Below are positions 45,061-56,141 of a stretch of 64,000 bases of DNA, piece by piece. Origin of the DNA: Falsirhodobacter deserti (GTDB taxonomy: Bacteria; Pseudomonadota; Alphaproteobacteria; Rhodobacterales; Rhodobacteraceae); contig NZ_ML137218.1 in NCBI RefSeq assembly GCF_004015795.1, positions 124,001 to 188,000 on the forward strand, written 5' to 3'. The notes under the pieces were generated by a model that worked only from the letters and a program-made list of their open reading frames with translations, was not told the origin of the DNA and did not search any database. The position numbers and the translations under genes were made by a program. Each line of letters starts with the position of its first letter. The stretch's first letter is position 1.

Positions 45061-45759
45061 ATGACGATTCAAAGCCAGTTCCTGCTTGGCCTGAAGGCCG
45101 CCGCGCCCTTCATCCTCGTGCTGACGCCCTTTGGCCTGTTGTTCGGCGTCGTCGCGACCGAGGCGGGGCTGACCCTTGCCCAGACGATGGGCTTTTCGAT
45201 CCTGATGGTTGCGGGTGCGGCACAATTCGTGGCGCTGCAACTTTCGGCCGAGAATGCGCCAACGCTGATCGTTCTGGCAACGGCATTGGCGGTGAACCTG
45301 CGGCTGGTGATGTATTCTGCTGCGCTGGCCCCGCTGGTGGGCAAGGCAAGCCTGTGGCAGCGCCTTTTGATCGCTTATTCGCTGACCGATCAAAGCTTCG
45401 CGCTGACGGTTGATGCGGCGGAACGCCAGCCGCGCCCGTTGCCGCACCTCGTGGCCTTTTATGCCGGAACGTCCGTTCCGACGGTGGGGCTTTGGTATGT
45501 GTTCACGCTGGTCGGCGCAGTGGCGGGCAGTTCGATCCCGCCCGCCTTTGCGCTGGATTTCGCGCTGCCGATCACCTTCCTTGCCATGCTGGCGCCGATG
45601 TTACGGACGATGGCGCATGTTGCGGCCTGCCTGACTTCAGTGGTGGGGGCGCTGGCGCTGGCCTTCATGCCCTATGGCACGGGGCTGCTGGTGGCGGCGC
45701 TGCTGGCGATGATCGTCGGCGCACGGGTAGAGATGTGGCAAGCGGGAAGGGCGGCGTGA
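45061..45759 (+). CDS. azlC: AzlC family branched-chain amino acid exporter subunit
   Basis: 232 residues with several membrane helices. It starts FLLGLKAAAPFILVLTPFGL and carries the AzlC marks LAQTMGFSILMVAGAAQFVA and AVNLRLVMYSAAL. With AzlD it forms an exporter of branched-chain amino acids and analogues. GAAGG precedes the ATG. The long upstream frame is a shadow of the divergent GNAT gene. Confidence 0.9.
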   Translation: MTIQSQFLLGLKAAAPFILVLTPFGLLFGVVATEAGLTLAQTMGFSILMVAGAAQFVALQLSAENAPTLIVLATALAVNLRLVMYSAALAPLVGKASLWQRLLIAYSLTDQSFALTVDAAERQPRPLPHLVAFYAGTSVPTVGLWYVFTLVGAVAGSSIPPAFALDFALPITFLAMLAPMLRTMAHVAACLTSVVGALALAFMPYGTGLLVAALLAMIVGARVEMWQAGRAA

Positions 45760-46073
45760 TGGACGGGATCTGGGCGATCATCCTCATCCTTGGGGCGGGG
45801 ACGTTCCTGCTGCGTTTTTCATTTCTGGGTTTCGGCGGCGCACGGCAGTTCCCGGACTGGGCGCTGCGGCTGCTGCGTTACACGCCCGTGGCGGTGCTGC
45901 CGGGGCTGGTCGCCCCGATGGTGATCTGGCCCGCCGCGACCGGAGGGGAAACCGACCCCGCCCGCCTTGCCGCCGCCCTTGTGACGGTGGCCGTGGGCTT
46001 TTGGACGCGCAACGTTCTGTGGGGCATCCTTGGCGGGGCGGGCGTGCTTTATACCCTTCTCTGGCTGCTGTAG
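45759..46073 (+). CDS. azlD: AzlD family branched-chain amino acid exporter subunit
   Basis: 104 residues with four hydrophobic segments: WAIILILGAGTFLLRFSFLG, LLRYTPVAVLPGLVAPMVI, LAAALVTVAVGFWTRNVLW and GILGGAGVLYTLLWLL. This is the small partner of AzlC. Its ATG overlaps the azlC stop (TGATG). Its 3' end overlaps the convergent lipoprotein gene by 25 bases. Confidence 0.88.
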   Translation: MDGIWAIILILGAGTFLLRFSFLGFGGARQFPDWALRLLRYTPVAVLPGLVAPMVIWPAATGGETDPARLAAALVTVAVGFWTRNVLWGILGGAGVLYTLLWLL

Positions 46074-46690
46074 TAGGCGGGGAACGGGGCCCGCGGATCG
46101 CCGGGCGGCACCAGCATGACGCCATAATCCTTGGCCGCCGTTTCATCGGTGATCCGTTGTTCCTGCACGCCGGGCAACTGGCGGAACTTGCGCATCAGGT
46201 TGGCCGGGTACCACGTCCGTCCGATGCTTTCAAAGCCCGGAACGCCCGCCAGAACCCCGGTGATGCCACGGGCGCAATGGGCTTTGGAAACCGCACCCCA
46301 TTCCTGCGCGCGGCGGGCGACCATGTCTGCCACCTCGGCGGAAACGGGTACGGTCTGTTCCACCACGTCCCATTCAGCCCGCGCGTGATAGTCGATGTAG
46401 AAATCCACCATCTTGTCGCTCATGCCATAGATGACGTCGTTCCGTTCGGGCAGTTGCGGGTGCTGGAACGATCCGGCGGGATCGAACAGGATGCGCTGCG
46501 TGCCGTTGATCAGCAGCCCGGAATGGCCGCCATTGCCGTTCGATTTGCGGATGACGGTGAACAGCGTGATCGAGGGCGGTTCGTCGCTGCGATAGGCGGC
46601 ACGCTGGACGGCATCGTCGGGGGCCCATCTCGGCTCGGCGCAGGCGGCAAGGCCAAGGCAGGCAAGAAGGCAAAGGAAAAGATTACGCAT
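46049..46690 (-). CDS. Lipoprotein with possible permuted papain-like fold
   Basis: 213 residues. The signal ends in LAAC (Cys17), so it is lipid-anchored. The mature part has ITLFTVIRKSNGNGGHSGLL with His56, then RILFDPAGSF, and later WGAVSKAHCARGI with Cys139. His before Cys, with the His opening a beta strand, resembles circularly permuted NlpC/P60-type hydrolases. This is inference from order and local sequence; I do not recognise a named family. The start at 46690 gives a clean signal peptide. Confidence 0.65.
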   Translation of the reverse strand: MRNLFLCLLACLGLAACAEPRWAPDDAVQRAAYRSDEPPSITLFTVIRKSNGNGGHSGLLINGTQRILFDPAGSFQHPQLPERNDVIYGMSDKMVDFYIDYHARAEWDVVEQTVPVSAEVADMVARRAQEWGAVSKAHCARGITGVLAGVPGFESIGRTWYPANLMRKFRQLPGVQEQRITDETAAKDYGVMLVPPGDPRAPFPAYYSSQRRV

Positions 46691-46803
46691 GAAGGCTCCG
46701 GCATCTCGGGATGCCAAGGGTGTAGCGCGCGGGGAGGGGGCTGTCATCCTTCTGTCCCCGCAAGTATGAAGGACAGCGACGATTGTGTTGCGAAGGCCAT
46801 AGG

Positions 46804-47739
46804 ATGGACACCCGACTGTTTTACGCCGATGAGGCCGGCATTGCCGGTGCCGCCGCCATTCTGCGCGCGGGCGGGCTTGTCGCGTTCCCCTCGGAAACGG
46901 TCTATGGCCTTGGCGGCGATGCGCGCGACGACCGTGCCGTTGCCCGCATCTACGAGGCGAAGGGAAGGCCCAGCTTCAACCCGCTGATCGTGCATCTGCC
47001 CGACGCCGAGGAGGTGGCGCGCTTTGCCGTTCTGCCCGAGGGGTTCGCCAGGGTGGCACCTTTCTGGCCCGGACCGCTGACGCTGGTGCTGCCGCTGCGG
47101 CCGGATGCAGGCCTGTCGCCGCTGGTGACGGCGGGGCTGGACAGCGTGGCCGTGCGGGTGCCCGCCCATCCGGTGACACGGGCGCTGCTGCGGGCGTTCG
47201 GCGGGCCGATGGCCGGCCCCTCGGCCAACCCTTCGGGGCGGATCAGCCCAACCCGCGCCGCGCATGTGCTGGACGGGCTGTCAGGGCGGATCGAGGCGGT
47301 TCTGGATGGCGGCCCCTGCGCCGTAGGGGTGGAATCGACCATCCTTGGCCTGACAGACGGCCCGCGTCTTCTTCGCCCGGGCGGGCTTCCTGCGGAAGCG
47401 CTGGAGGCGGTTCTGGGCCGGCTGGAAAGCGGCGGCGATGCGGCCAAACCCACAGCGCCCGGTCAGCTTTCATCCCATTATGCGCCGCGCGGGCGGGTGC
47501 GGCTGAACAGCCGCGCGGCTGCAGGGGAGGTCGGTATTGGCTTCGGGGCAGGGGACGAAGCGCTGAACCTTTCGCCTGCGGGGGATATGGTGGAGGCAGC
47601 AGCGAACCTGTTCCACATGCTGCGGCAAGCCGATGAGATGGCGGGGGAGGCCGGCACCATCGCCGTGGCCCCGGTGCCGGAAGAAGGCCTTGGCCGCGCG
47701 ATCAACGACCGGCTGCGGCGCGCGGCGGCCCCGCGGTGA
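46804..47739 (+). CDS. Threonylcarbamoyl-AMP synthase (TsaC/Sua5)
   Basis: 311 residues, long Sua5 form. It makes threonylcarbamoyl-AMP for the t6A37 modification of tRNA. The YrdC domain (1-205) has AAILRAGGLVAFPSETVYGLG, KGRPSFNPLIVHL and FWPGPLTLVLPL. The C-terminal Sua5 domain (about 220-311) starts at the linker PTAPGQLSSHYAPR. The start at 46804 has GAAGG upstream. A short hairpin follows the stop. Confidence 0.93.
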   Translation: MDTRLFYADEAGIAGAAAILRAGGLVAFPSETVYGLGGDARDDRAVARIYEAKGRPSFNPLIVHLPDAEEVARFAVLPEGFARVAPFWPGPLTLVLPLRPDAGLSPLVTAGLDSVAVRVPAHPVTRALLRAFGGPMAGPSANPSGRISPTRAAHVLDGLSGRIEAVLDGGPCAVGVESTILGLTDGPRLLRPGGLPAEALEAVLGRLESGGDAAKPTAPGQLSSHYAPRGRVRLNSRAAAGEVGIGFGAGDEALNLSPAGDMVEAAANLFHMLRQADEMAGEAGTIAVAPVPEEGLGRAINDRLRRAAAPR

Positions 47740-47752
47740 CCGGCTTGCTCCA

Positions 47753-47770
47753 CCGCCCCGGGCGGGGCGG
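47753..47770. terminator. Short G+C hairpin between tsaC/sua5 and pheA stops
   Basis: CCGCCCC (47753-47759) pairs with GGGGCGG (47764-47770) around four bases, between two convergent genes. No T-tract is present on either side, so it is a weak candidate. Confidence 0.3.
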
Positions 47771-47799
47771 CCTCGCGCACCGGGCCGCAGGCGCGGCGG

Positions 47800-48624
47800 T
47801 CAGTTCCTGCGGCGGGGATAGGTGCCCAGCACGGTGATGTGCGTGGTGAAATGGGCCAGTTCCTCCATCGCGCGCTTGACCGCGGGATCTTCGGGATGCC
47901 CCTCGATATCGGCATAGAACTCGGTCGCAACGAAGCTGCCGCCGACCATGTAGCTTTCCAGCTTCGTCATGTTGATGCCATTGGTCGCGAACCCGCCCAG
48001 CGCCTTGTAAAGCGCGGCCGGAATGTTGCGGACGCGGAAGGTGAAGGTGGTCACCATCCGATCGGCCCGCCGCGTCAGGTCAGCTTCGCGCGCGCAAAGC
48101 AGGAAGCGGGTCGTGTTGTTGGACTGATCCTCGATCCCGTCGGCCAGCACATCAAGGCCATAGATCTCGCCCGCGAAGGATGAGGCAAGCGCGGCCAGTG
48201 CCGGATCGCCCTTTTCGGCAATGATCTTGGCCGAACCCGCGGTGTCCGCGCCGGTGACTGATGCGATGCCGTGGTCGCGCAGGAAGCCGCGAACCTGGCC
48301 CAGCAGGACCGTATGGCTCATCGCATGGGTGACGCGGTCAAGCGTGGTGCCCTTCACGCCCAGAAGCGCGATGCCGATGCGCAGAAACGCCTCGTCGATG
48401 ATCTTCAGACCGGAATTGGGCAGCAGCGCATGCACGTCAGCCACGCGGCCGTATGTGGTGTTCTCCACCGGCAGGACGGCCAGATCGGCCTCGCCCGATA
48501 CGCAAGCCTCGATCGCGTCCTCGAAGGTGCGGCAGGGCTGCGCCTCCATCTCGGGCCGCATCTGGCGGCACACCGCGTGGGAATAGGCGCCCAGTTCGCC
48601 CTGGAACGAGATGCGTCCGGTCAT
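47800..48624 (-). CDS. pheA: Prephenate dehydratase
   Basis: 274 residues, no chorismate mutase domain. It converts prephenate to phenylpyruvate for phenylalanine synthesis. The catalytic part has ISFQGELGAYSHAVCRQM, VLPVENTTYGRVADVHALL and QSNNTTRFLLC. The C-terminal ACT domain (about 190-274) has IPAALYKALGGFATNGINMT and KLESYMVGGSF, the phenylalanine-binding region for feedback control. It is divergent from a cytochrome c gene. Confidence 0.96.
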   Translation of the reverse strand: MTGRISFQGELGAYSHAVCRQMRPEMEAQPCRTFEDAIEACVSGEADLAVLPVENTTYGRVADVHALLPNSGLKIIDEAFLRIGIALLGVKGTTLDRVTHAMSHTVLLGQVRGFLRDHGIASVTGADTAGSAKIIAEKGDPALAALASSFAGEIYGLDVLADGIEDQSNNTTRFLLCAREADLTRRADRMVTTFTFRVRNIPAALYKALGGFATNGINMTKLESYMVGGSFVATEFYADIEGHPEDPAVKRAMEELAHFTTHITVLGTYPRRRN

Positions 48625-48711
48625 GTCCCCTCCATCATAGCGTGTTCCTGCCTATACCTTGCGGCAGGATGAGGGAAGCGGCTAGATGGGGGTTCAGGTA
48701 CAGGGGGTTGC

Positions 48712-49215
48712 ATGGGCGGGCTGACACGGCTGATCGCAGCGGGCGCAGGGGTGCTGCTGGTGCTGGCCTGCCTGAACTGGGCCGCGACGGAAATCTATGC
48801 CCCCCGCAGCGTGCCGCTGGCCTATGCCATCGTCGAGGTGGAGGAGCCGGAGGAACCCGCGCCCGCACCTCCGCCTGAAGCCGCGCCGGCCGATGCACCT
48901 GCGCCTGTCGTGGTGGATGCAGAGGCGGGGCGCACCGTTTTTGCCCGGTGCAGCGCTTGCCACCGGCTGGATGGCAGCAACGGGGTGGGCCCGCATCTGG
49001 ACGGGGTGGTGGGCCGGCAAAAGGCCTCACTGCCCGATTTCAACTATTCCAGCGCCTTGCGTGCCATGGCGGATGAGGCGTGGACGCCGGAAAAGCTGGA
49101 TGCCTTTCTGGCAAACCCCCGTGGCTATGCCCCCGGAACGCGAATGGCCTTTGCCGGTCTGCCGAATGCGCAGGACCGTGCTGACGTGATCGCATTTCTG
49201 GCACAGCCGCATTGA
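48712..49215 (+). CDS. Membrane-anchored c-type cytochrome (cy/CycM-like)
   Basis: 167 residues. An uncleaved N-terminal anchor (GLTRLIAAGAGVLLVLACLN) and a Pro/Ala/Glu-rich linker (about 42-68) lead to one haem domain. Haem is bound by Cys80-Cys83-His84 (CSACH), and the axial Met is in GTRMAFAGLP. Such tethered cytochromes shuttle electrons from the bc1 complex to oxidases. A GGGGG stretch precedes the ATG. It is divergent from pheA. Confidence 0.92.
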   Translation: MGGLTRLIAAGAGVLLVLACLNWAATEIYAPRSVPLAYAIVEVEEPEEPAPAPPPEAAPADAPAPVVVDAEAGRTVFARCSACHRLDGSNGVGPHLDGVVGRQKASLPDFNYSSALRAMADEAWTPEKLDAFLANPRGYAPGTRMAFAGLPNAQDRADVIAFLAQPH

Positions 49216-49297
49216 TCCCGCCCTCTCACGCATTCGCAACTTGAGGGGGTGCGCGCCCGCAGATACGATCCCCGGAAGCGCAAAGAAGGAGACGGGG

Positions 49298-51163
49298 ATG
49301 AGATCAGCCGGAGACATGTCGCGGCGGGCACTGCTTGGAGGCTTCGGCATCTCGGCCTTCGCCATGGCCTATCCGAACCTGATCCCTGCACCGGCAGGTG
49401 CGCAGGAACCCGCAGGCGATCCGAACACGATCCTGCGCAGCCACGGCATCTCCACCTTCGGCGATCTGAAATACCCGCCCGATTTCCCACATCTGGATTA
49501 CGTCAATCCCGATGCGCCCAAGGGGGGCGAAATCTCGGTCTGGGCGCAGGGCACGTTCGACAGTTTCAACCCCTATGCACGCGTGGGGCGTGCGCCCGCC
49601 TATTCTGTGCTGCCTTATGAAAGCCTTCTGGCCGATGTGGATGACGAGGTCAGCGCCTCCTACGGCCTTGTGGCGCGGGAACTGGAGTATCCCGAGACGC
49701 AGGACTGGGTGATCTTCCACATGCGCCCCGAAGCGCGGTTTTCCGATGGCACGCCCGTCACGGCGCATGATGTGGCCTTCAGCCACAACCTGCTTCTGGA
49801 ACAGGGGCTGCCGTCTTACGCCCAGTCGGTGAAGGTCAGCATTCCGGTGGTGGAGGTGATCGACGATCACACGGTTCGCTTCGTGTTCGGCGAAGGGGTG
49901 CCCAAGAAGAACCTGATCAGCCAAGCGGGCGGCACGCCGATCTGGTCAAAGGCCTGGTATGAAAAGACCGGCGCGCGGCTGGATGAAAGCCGGTTCGAAA
50001 CCTCCCCCGGTTCGGGCCCCTACATGATCGACAGCTGGGACGTGAACCGGCGGATCACGCTGAAGCGCAATCCCGATTACTGGGGGCGCGATCTGCCCAT
50101 CATGAAGGGCCGTGCTAATTTCGATTCCATCCGTGTCGAATTCTTCGCCGACGGTTCCGCCGCGTTTGAGGCGTTCAAGGCCGGCCAATACACCTTCCGG
50201 CAGGAAAACAGTTCCGTCATCTGGGCGACGGGATATGATTTTCCGGCCGTGAACCGCGGCGACGTGGTGCGCGAGGAACTGCCCAACGCCTCGCTGCCCG
50301 CTGCGACGGGTTTCGTTTTCAACCTGCGCCGTCCGCAATTGCAGGACCGCCGCGTGCGTCAGGCGCTGGCGCTGATGTACAACTTCACCTGGACGAACGA
50401 CACGCTGCAATACGGTCTGTTCCAGCAGCGCGAAAGCTTCTGGCAGAACAGCGACCTTCAGGCCAAGGGCATCCCCGAGGGGAGGGAGCTGGAACTGCTG
50501 CAGGAGGTGGCCGACCAGATCCCAGCCGCGATCCTGACGGAGGAGGTGACGGTTCCCCATACTTCGGGCGACCGGCAGCTGGACCGCCGCAACCTGCGCA
50601 CCGCGCTGGCGCTGATGCAGGATGCCGGCTGGATGCCGAACGAAACCGGACAGCTGATGAAGGACGGCCAGACCCTGAAGGTGGAGTTCCTGACGCAGGA
50701 CCCGCAGATGGACCGTTTCGTGATCCCCTATATCGACAACCTCAAGGCGCTGGGCGTGGATGCCGGTTACCGCCGCGTGGATCCTGCGCAATACACCAGC
50801 CGCCAGCGCAGCTTCGACTGGGACATGATCTATGACGGGTATACCAATGGCCCCGAGGAGGGCACGGGTATGGGCCAGCGCTTCGGGTCCGAAGACAAGG
50901 ACCGCGAGTTCAATCCGGCTGGCTATGGCTCTGCCGCGCTTGACCACCTGATCACCCGCGTGATCGAGGCGCAGACGCATGAGGACATGGCCGCCGCCGT
51001 GCGTGCCGCCGACCGCCTGCTGCGATACGAGATGATCATGGTGCCCACGTGGTATCTGGGCAAGTTCTGGGTCGCCTATTGGGCGCAGTTCGGCCGTCCC
51101 GATCCGCTGCCGCCCTATGCGCTGGGCCAGCTGGATTTCTGGTGGTCCACGAAGGCGGAGTGA
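49298..51163 (+). CDS. yejA: Peptide ABC transporter substrate-binding protein (YejA-like)
   Basis: 621 residues, family 5 solute-binding protein. The N-terminal [20 protein letters not shown] is a twin-arginine type signal with a cut near AGAQE, so export may be via Tat. The body has [20 protein letters not shown], typical of the YejA/microcin C group, and [16 protein letters not shown]. It binds peptides in the periplasm. AAGGAG precedes the ATG at 49298. The permease gene starts on its stop (TGATG). Confidence 0.92.
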   Translation: MRSAGDMSRRALLGGFGISAFAMAYPNLIPAPAGAQEPAGDPNTILRSHGISTFGDLKYPPDFPHLDYVNPDAPKGGEISVWAQGTFDSFNPYARVGRAPAYSVLPYESLLADVDDEVSASYGLVARELEYPETQDWVIFHMRPEARFSDGTPVTAHDVAFSHNLLLEQGLPSYAQSVKVSIPVVEVIDDHTVRFVFGEGVPKKNLISQAGGTPIWSKAWYEKTGARLDESRFETSPGSGPYMIDSWDVNRRITLKRNPDYWGRDLPIMKGRANFDSIRVEFFADGSAAFEAFKAGQYTFRQENSSVIWATGYDFPAVNRGDVVREELPNASLPAATGFVFNLRRPQLQDRRVRQALALMYNFTWTNDTLQYGLFQQRESFWQNSDLQAKGIPEGRELELLQEVADQIPAAILTEEVTVPHTSGDRQLDRRNLRTALALMQDAGWMPNETGQLMKDGQTLKVEFLTQDPQMDRFVIPYIDNLKALGVDAGYRRVDPAQYTSRQRSFDWDMIYDGYTNGPEEGTGMGQRFGSEDKDREFNPAGYGSAALDHLITRVIEAQTHEDMAAAVRAADRLLRYEMIMVPTWYLGKFWVAYWAQFGRPDPLPPYALGQLDFWWSTKAE

Positions 51164-52257
51164 TGGGAGCCTATATTCTTCGCCGCCTGTTGCTGATCGT
51201 GCCGGTTCTGTTCGGGATCATGGTCATCAACTTTTCCCTTGTGCAGTTCGTGCCCGGCGGCCCGATCGAGCAGATCATCGCCAACATGGAAGGGCAGGGC
51301 GACGTGATGCGGGGCATCACCGGCGGGCAGGGCGATGCGGCCCTGCCGTCCGACGTCACCTCGGGGGTAACGGGGACGACCTATGTCGGATCGCGCGGTC
51401 TGCCGCCCGAATTCATCGCCCAGCTGGAACGGGAGTTCGGTTTCGACAAGCCGCCGCTGGAGCGGTTCCTGATGATGATGGGCAATTACCTGCGCCTCGA
51501 TTTCGGGACGAGCTATTTCCGCTCCATCTCGGTTGTGGATCTGGTGCTGGAAAAGATGCCCGTGTCCATTTCGCTGGGCCTTTGGTCCACGCTGATCGCC
51601 TATCTGGTGTCGATCCCGCTGGGCATCCGCAAGGCGATGCGGGACGGGACGCGCTTTGATACCTGGACCTCGGCGCTGATCATCGTGGCCTATGCCATTC
51701 CGGGCTTTTTGTTCGCGATCCTGCTGCTGGTGGTGTTCGCGGGGGGCAGCTATTTCCAGTGGTTCCCCATCCGCGGGCTGACCTCGGACAACTGGGAAAG
51801 CCTTGGGTTCTTCGCCAAGATCGCCGATTACTTCTGGCATATCGCGCTGCCGGTCCTCGCCTCCACCATCGCCAGTTTCGCCACGCTGACGCTGCTGACC
51901 AAGAACAGCTTCCTTGATGAAATCAAGAAGCAATACGTGATGACCGCCCGCGCCAAGGGGCTGACCGAAAGCCGCGTGCTTTACGGCCACGTGTTCCGCA
52001 ATGCCATGCTGATCGTGGTGGCGGGCTTTCCGGCGGTGTTCGTGTCGGTCTTCTTTGGCGGCAGCCTGATCATCGAGACGATCTTCTCTCTCGATGGGCT
52101 TGGGCGGCTGGCCTACGAGGCGGCGGTGGGGCGCGATTATCCGGTCGTGTTCGGCACGTTGTTCGTGTTCAGCCTGATCGGGCTGGTCGTGGGGCTGGTG
52201 TCCGACCTGATGTATGTCTGGATCGACCCGCGCATCGATTTCGGGAGCCGTGGATGA
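51163..52257 (+). CDS. yejB: Peptide ABC transporter permease (YejB-like)
   Basis: 364 residues with six membrane helices. It begins [20 protein letters not shown], and a large periplasmic loop follows the first helix (about 30-125), as in YejB. The ABC-contact loop is [20 protein letters not shown]. It partners YejE and YejF to import peptides. The ATG overlaps the yejA stop, and the stop overlaps yejE as ATGA. Confidence 0.93.
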   Translation: MGAYILRRLLLIVPVLFGIMVINFSLVQFVPGGPIEQIIANMEGQGDVMRGITGGQGDAALPSDVTSGVTGTTYVGSRGLPPEFIAQLEREFGFDKPPLERFLMMMGNYLRLDFGTSYFRSISVVDLVLEKMPVSISLGLWSTLIAYLVSIPLGIRKAMRDGTRFDTWTSALIIVAYAIPGFLFAILLLVVFAGGSYFQWFPIRGLTSDNWESLGFFAKIADYFWHIALPVLASTIASFATLTLLTKNSFLDEIKKQYVMTARAKGLTESRVLYGHVFRNAMLIVVAGFPAVFVSVFFGGSLIIETIFSLDGLGRLAYEAAVGRDYPVVFGTLFVFSLIGLVVGLVSDLMYVWIDPRIDFGSRG

Positions 52258-53353
52258 GCCCGCTGAACAAACGCCGCTGGCGCAACTTTCGCAGCAACGG
52301 GCGGGCCTTCTGGTCCTTGTGGATTTTCTTGCTGCTGTTCGGGTTTTCCCTGATCGCGGAATTCGTGGCCAATGACCGGCCGCTTCTTGTCAGCTATCGC
52401 GGCGAGTGGATGATGCCGGTCACCACCTTCTATCCCGAAACCGCCTTCAACGGCGACTTCCGGACCGAGGCCGATTACAAGGCCCCCGAGGTGCAGTGCC
52501 TGATCGTGACCGGAGGATCGGACCTGTGCTTCGATGATCCCGAAGCCTACATCGCCGAGGCGCAGGACAGCGGCACCGTGGAAGGGGAGGCGATCCAGAA
52601 GGGCTGGATGCTTTGGCCGCCCATCCCCTACAGCTATGATACGGTGAACGATCTGGGGCGCGCCGCGCCTTCGCCGCCCGACGCGCAGCACTGGCTGGGC
52701 ACGGATGACACGGCGCGGGACGTGCTGGCGCGCGTCATCTATGGTTTCCGGCTTTCGGTGGCCTTTGCGCTGATCGTCACCTTCGCCACGTCCGTCATCG
52801 GCATCGCGGCAGGGGCGGTCCAGGGCTATTTCGGCGGCTGGGTGGACCTGATCTTCCAGCGGCTGATCGAGTTGTGGTCATCCACCCCGATGCTTTACGT
52901 CATCATCATCGTGGGCGCGATCTGGCAGATGGGATTCTGGCTGCTGGTCATCCTGTCGGTGCTGTTCGGCTGGACGGCGCTGGTGGGCGTGGTGCGGGCG
53001 GAATTCCTGCGGGCGCGCAACTTCGAATACGTGCGTGCGGCGCGGGCACTGGGGGTTTCGGACGGGCGCATCATGTTCCGCCACGTCCTGCCCAACGCGA
53101 TGGTTGCCACCGTTACCATGCTGCCCTTCATCATCGCGGGGGCGATCGGCAGCCTTGCGGCGCTTGATTTCCTTGGTTTCGGGCTGCCGTCCTCGGCGCC
53201 GTCGCTGGGAGAGCTGACGCTTCAGGCCAAGCAGAACCTTCAGGCCCCGTGGCTGGGCTTCACCGCCTTCTTCACCTTTGCCATCATGCTGTCGCTGCTT
53301 GTCTTCATCTTTGAAGGTGTTCGCGACGCCTTCGACCCCAGAAAGACCTTCAA

Positions 53354-53357
<4 letters not shown>
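52254..53357 (+). CDS. yejE: Peptide ABC transporter permease (YejE-like)
   Basis: 367 residues. An N-terminal helix (about 20-40), a long periplasmic segment with [20 protein letters not shown] and TFYPE, then five helices. [20 protein letters not shown] and the EAA-like loop [20 protein letters not shown] are typical. It completes the membrane channel with YejB. Overlaps of ATGA on both sides show tight coupling within yejABEF. Confidence 0.93.
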
Positions 53358-54924
<1,567 letters not shown>

Positions 54925-54928
<4 letters not shown>

Positions 54929-56133
54929 AGATCCTGCTGGTTCACCAGAACTTTCCCGGCCAGTTTCTGCACCTTGCGCCTGCATTGGCGGCGCGGGGGC
55001 ACGAGGTGCAGGCCCTGACCGATGCGAAAAACCCGCGCACCGCGCCGGTACCGGTCACGCGGTATGCCTTCAACCCGGCAACTGTCGATCCCGCGGCGGG
55101 GCGGCTGGGCCGCAATTACACGATGCACAGCGACCGCGGGGTCATCGTCGGTCGGACGGCACGCAAGATGCGGGCGCAGGGTTACGTTCCCGATGTCATC
55201 TTCGGTCACTCCGGCTGGGGGGAAACCCTGTTCCTGAAAGAGGTCTGGCCCGAGGCGCGTCTGATCGTCTATGCCGAGTTCTATTATCGCGGCATCGGGC
55301 AGGATGTGGGCTTCGATCCTGAATTCGGGCCGCTGACCTTTGACAAGGTGATGATCGCGCAGGGGCGGTCCACGCATCTGGGGCAGGCGCTGCTTCACGC
55401 TGATGCAGGCGTATCGCCCACGCACTGGCAGGCCGATACGCACCCGCCCGCCCTGCGCCGCATGATCGAGGTGATCCATGACGGCGTCGATACCGCTGCG
55501 TTGGCGCCGGACCCGCAGGCCGCGGTAACCTTGCCCGACGGCCGCGTTCTGCGCGCGGGGGACGAGGTGCTGACGCTGGTGAACCGCAACCTGGAACCCT
55601 ATCGCGGGTATCATACCTTCATGCGCGCCCTGCCCGATATCATGGCCGCGCGCCCCGATGCGCAGGTGGTGATCGTGGGCGGTGACGGCGTCAGCTATGG
55701 GCAGGCGCCCACTAGCGGCAAATGGAAAGATGTTTTCCTGGACGAGGTTCGGGACCGGCTGGATCTGTCGCGCCTGCATTTCCTCGGAAATGTTGATTAC
55801 GGCACGTTCCGCAGCCTGATGCAGGTCACGCGGGTGCATGCCTACCTGACCTATCCCTTCGTGCTGTCATGGTCGATGCTGGAGGCGATGTCGGCAGGGG
55901 CGCTCGTTGTGGGATCGAACACCGCGCCGGTGCGCGAGGTGATCCGGCATGGCGAAAACGGCTTGCTGGTCGATTTCTTCGATATTCCCGGCTGGGCAAG
56001 GGTGCTGACCGAGGCATTGGCCCAGCCGGATCGCTTCAAGCCCCTTCGGGCCGCTGCGCGGGCGACGGTGGTTGACCGGTACGATCTTCACACCGTCTGC
56101 CTTCCGCGCATGATCTCCCTCGTGGAGGGGTGA
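54925..56133 (+). CDS. Glycosyltransferase family 4 protein coupled to yejF
   Basis: 402 residues, GT-B fold. The start is ILLVHQNFPGQFLHLAPALA, then FGHSGWGETLFLKEVWPEA and the donor domain with NRNLEPYRGYHTFMRALPDI and SMLEAMSAGALVVGSNTAPV. The sugar donor and acceptor are unknown. It starts with GTG overlapping the yejF stop (GTGA), so its translation is tied to the peptide importer. The gene after it is convergent, so it closes the operon. Confidence 0.85.
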
Positions 56134-56141
56134 CCGGGTCG

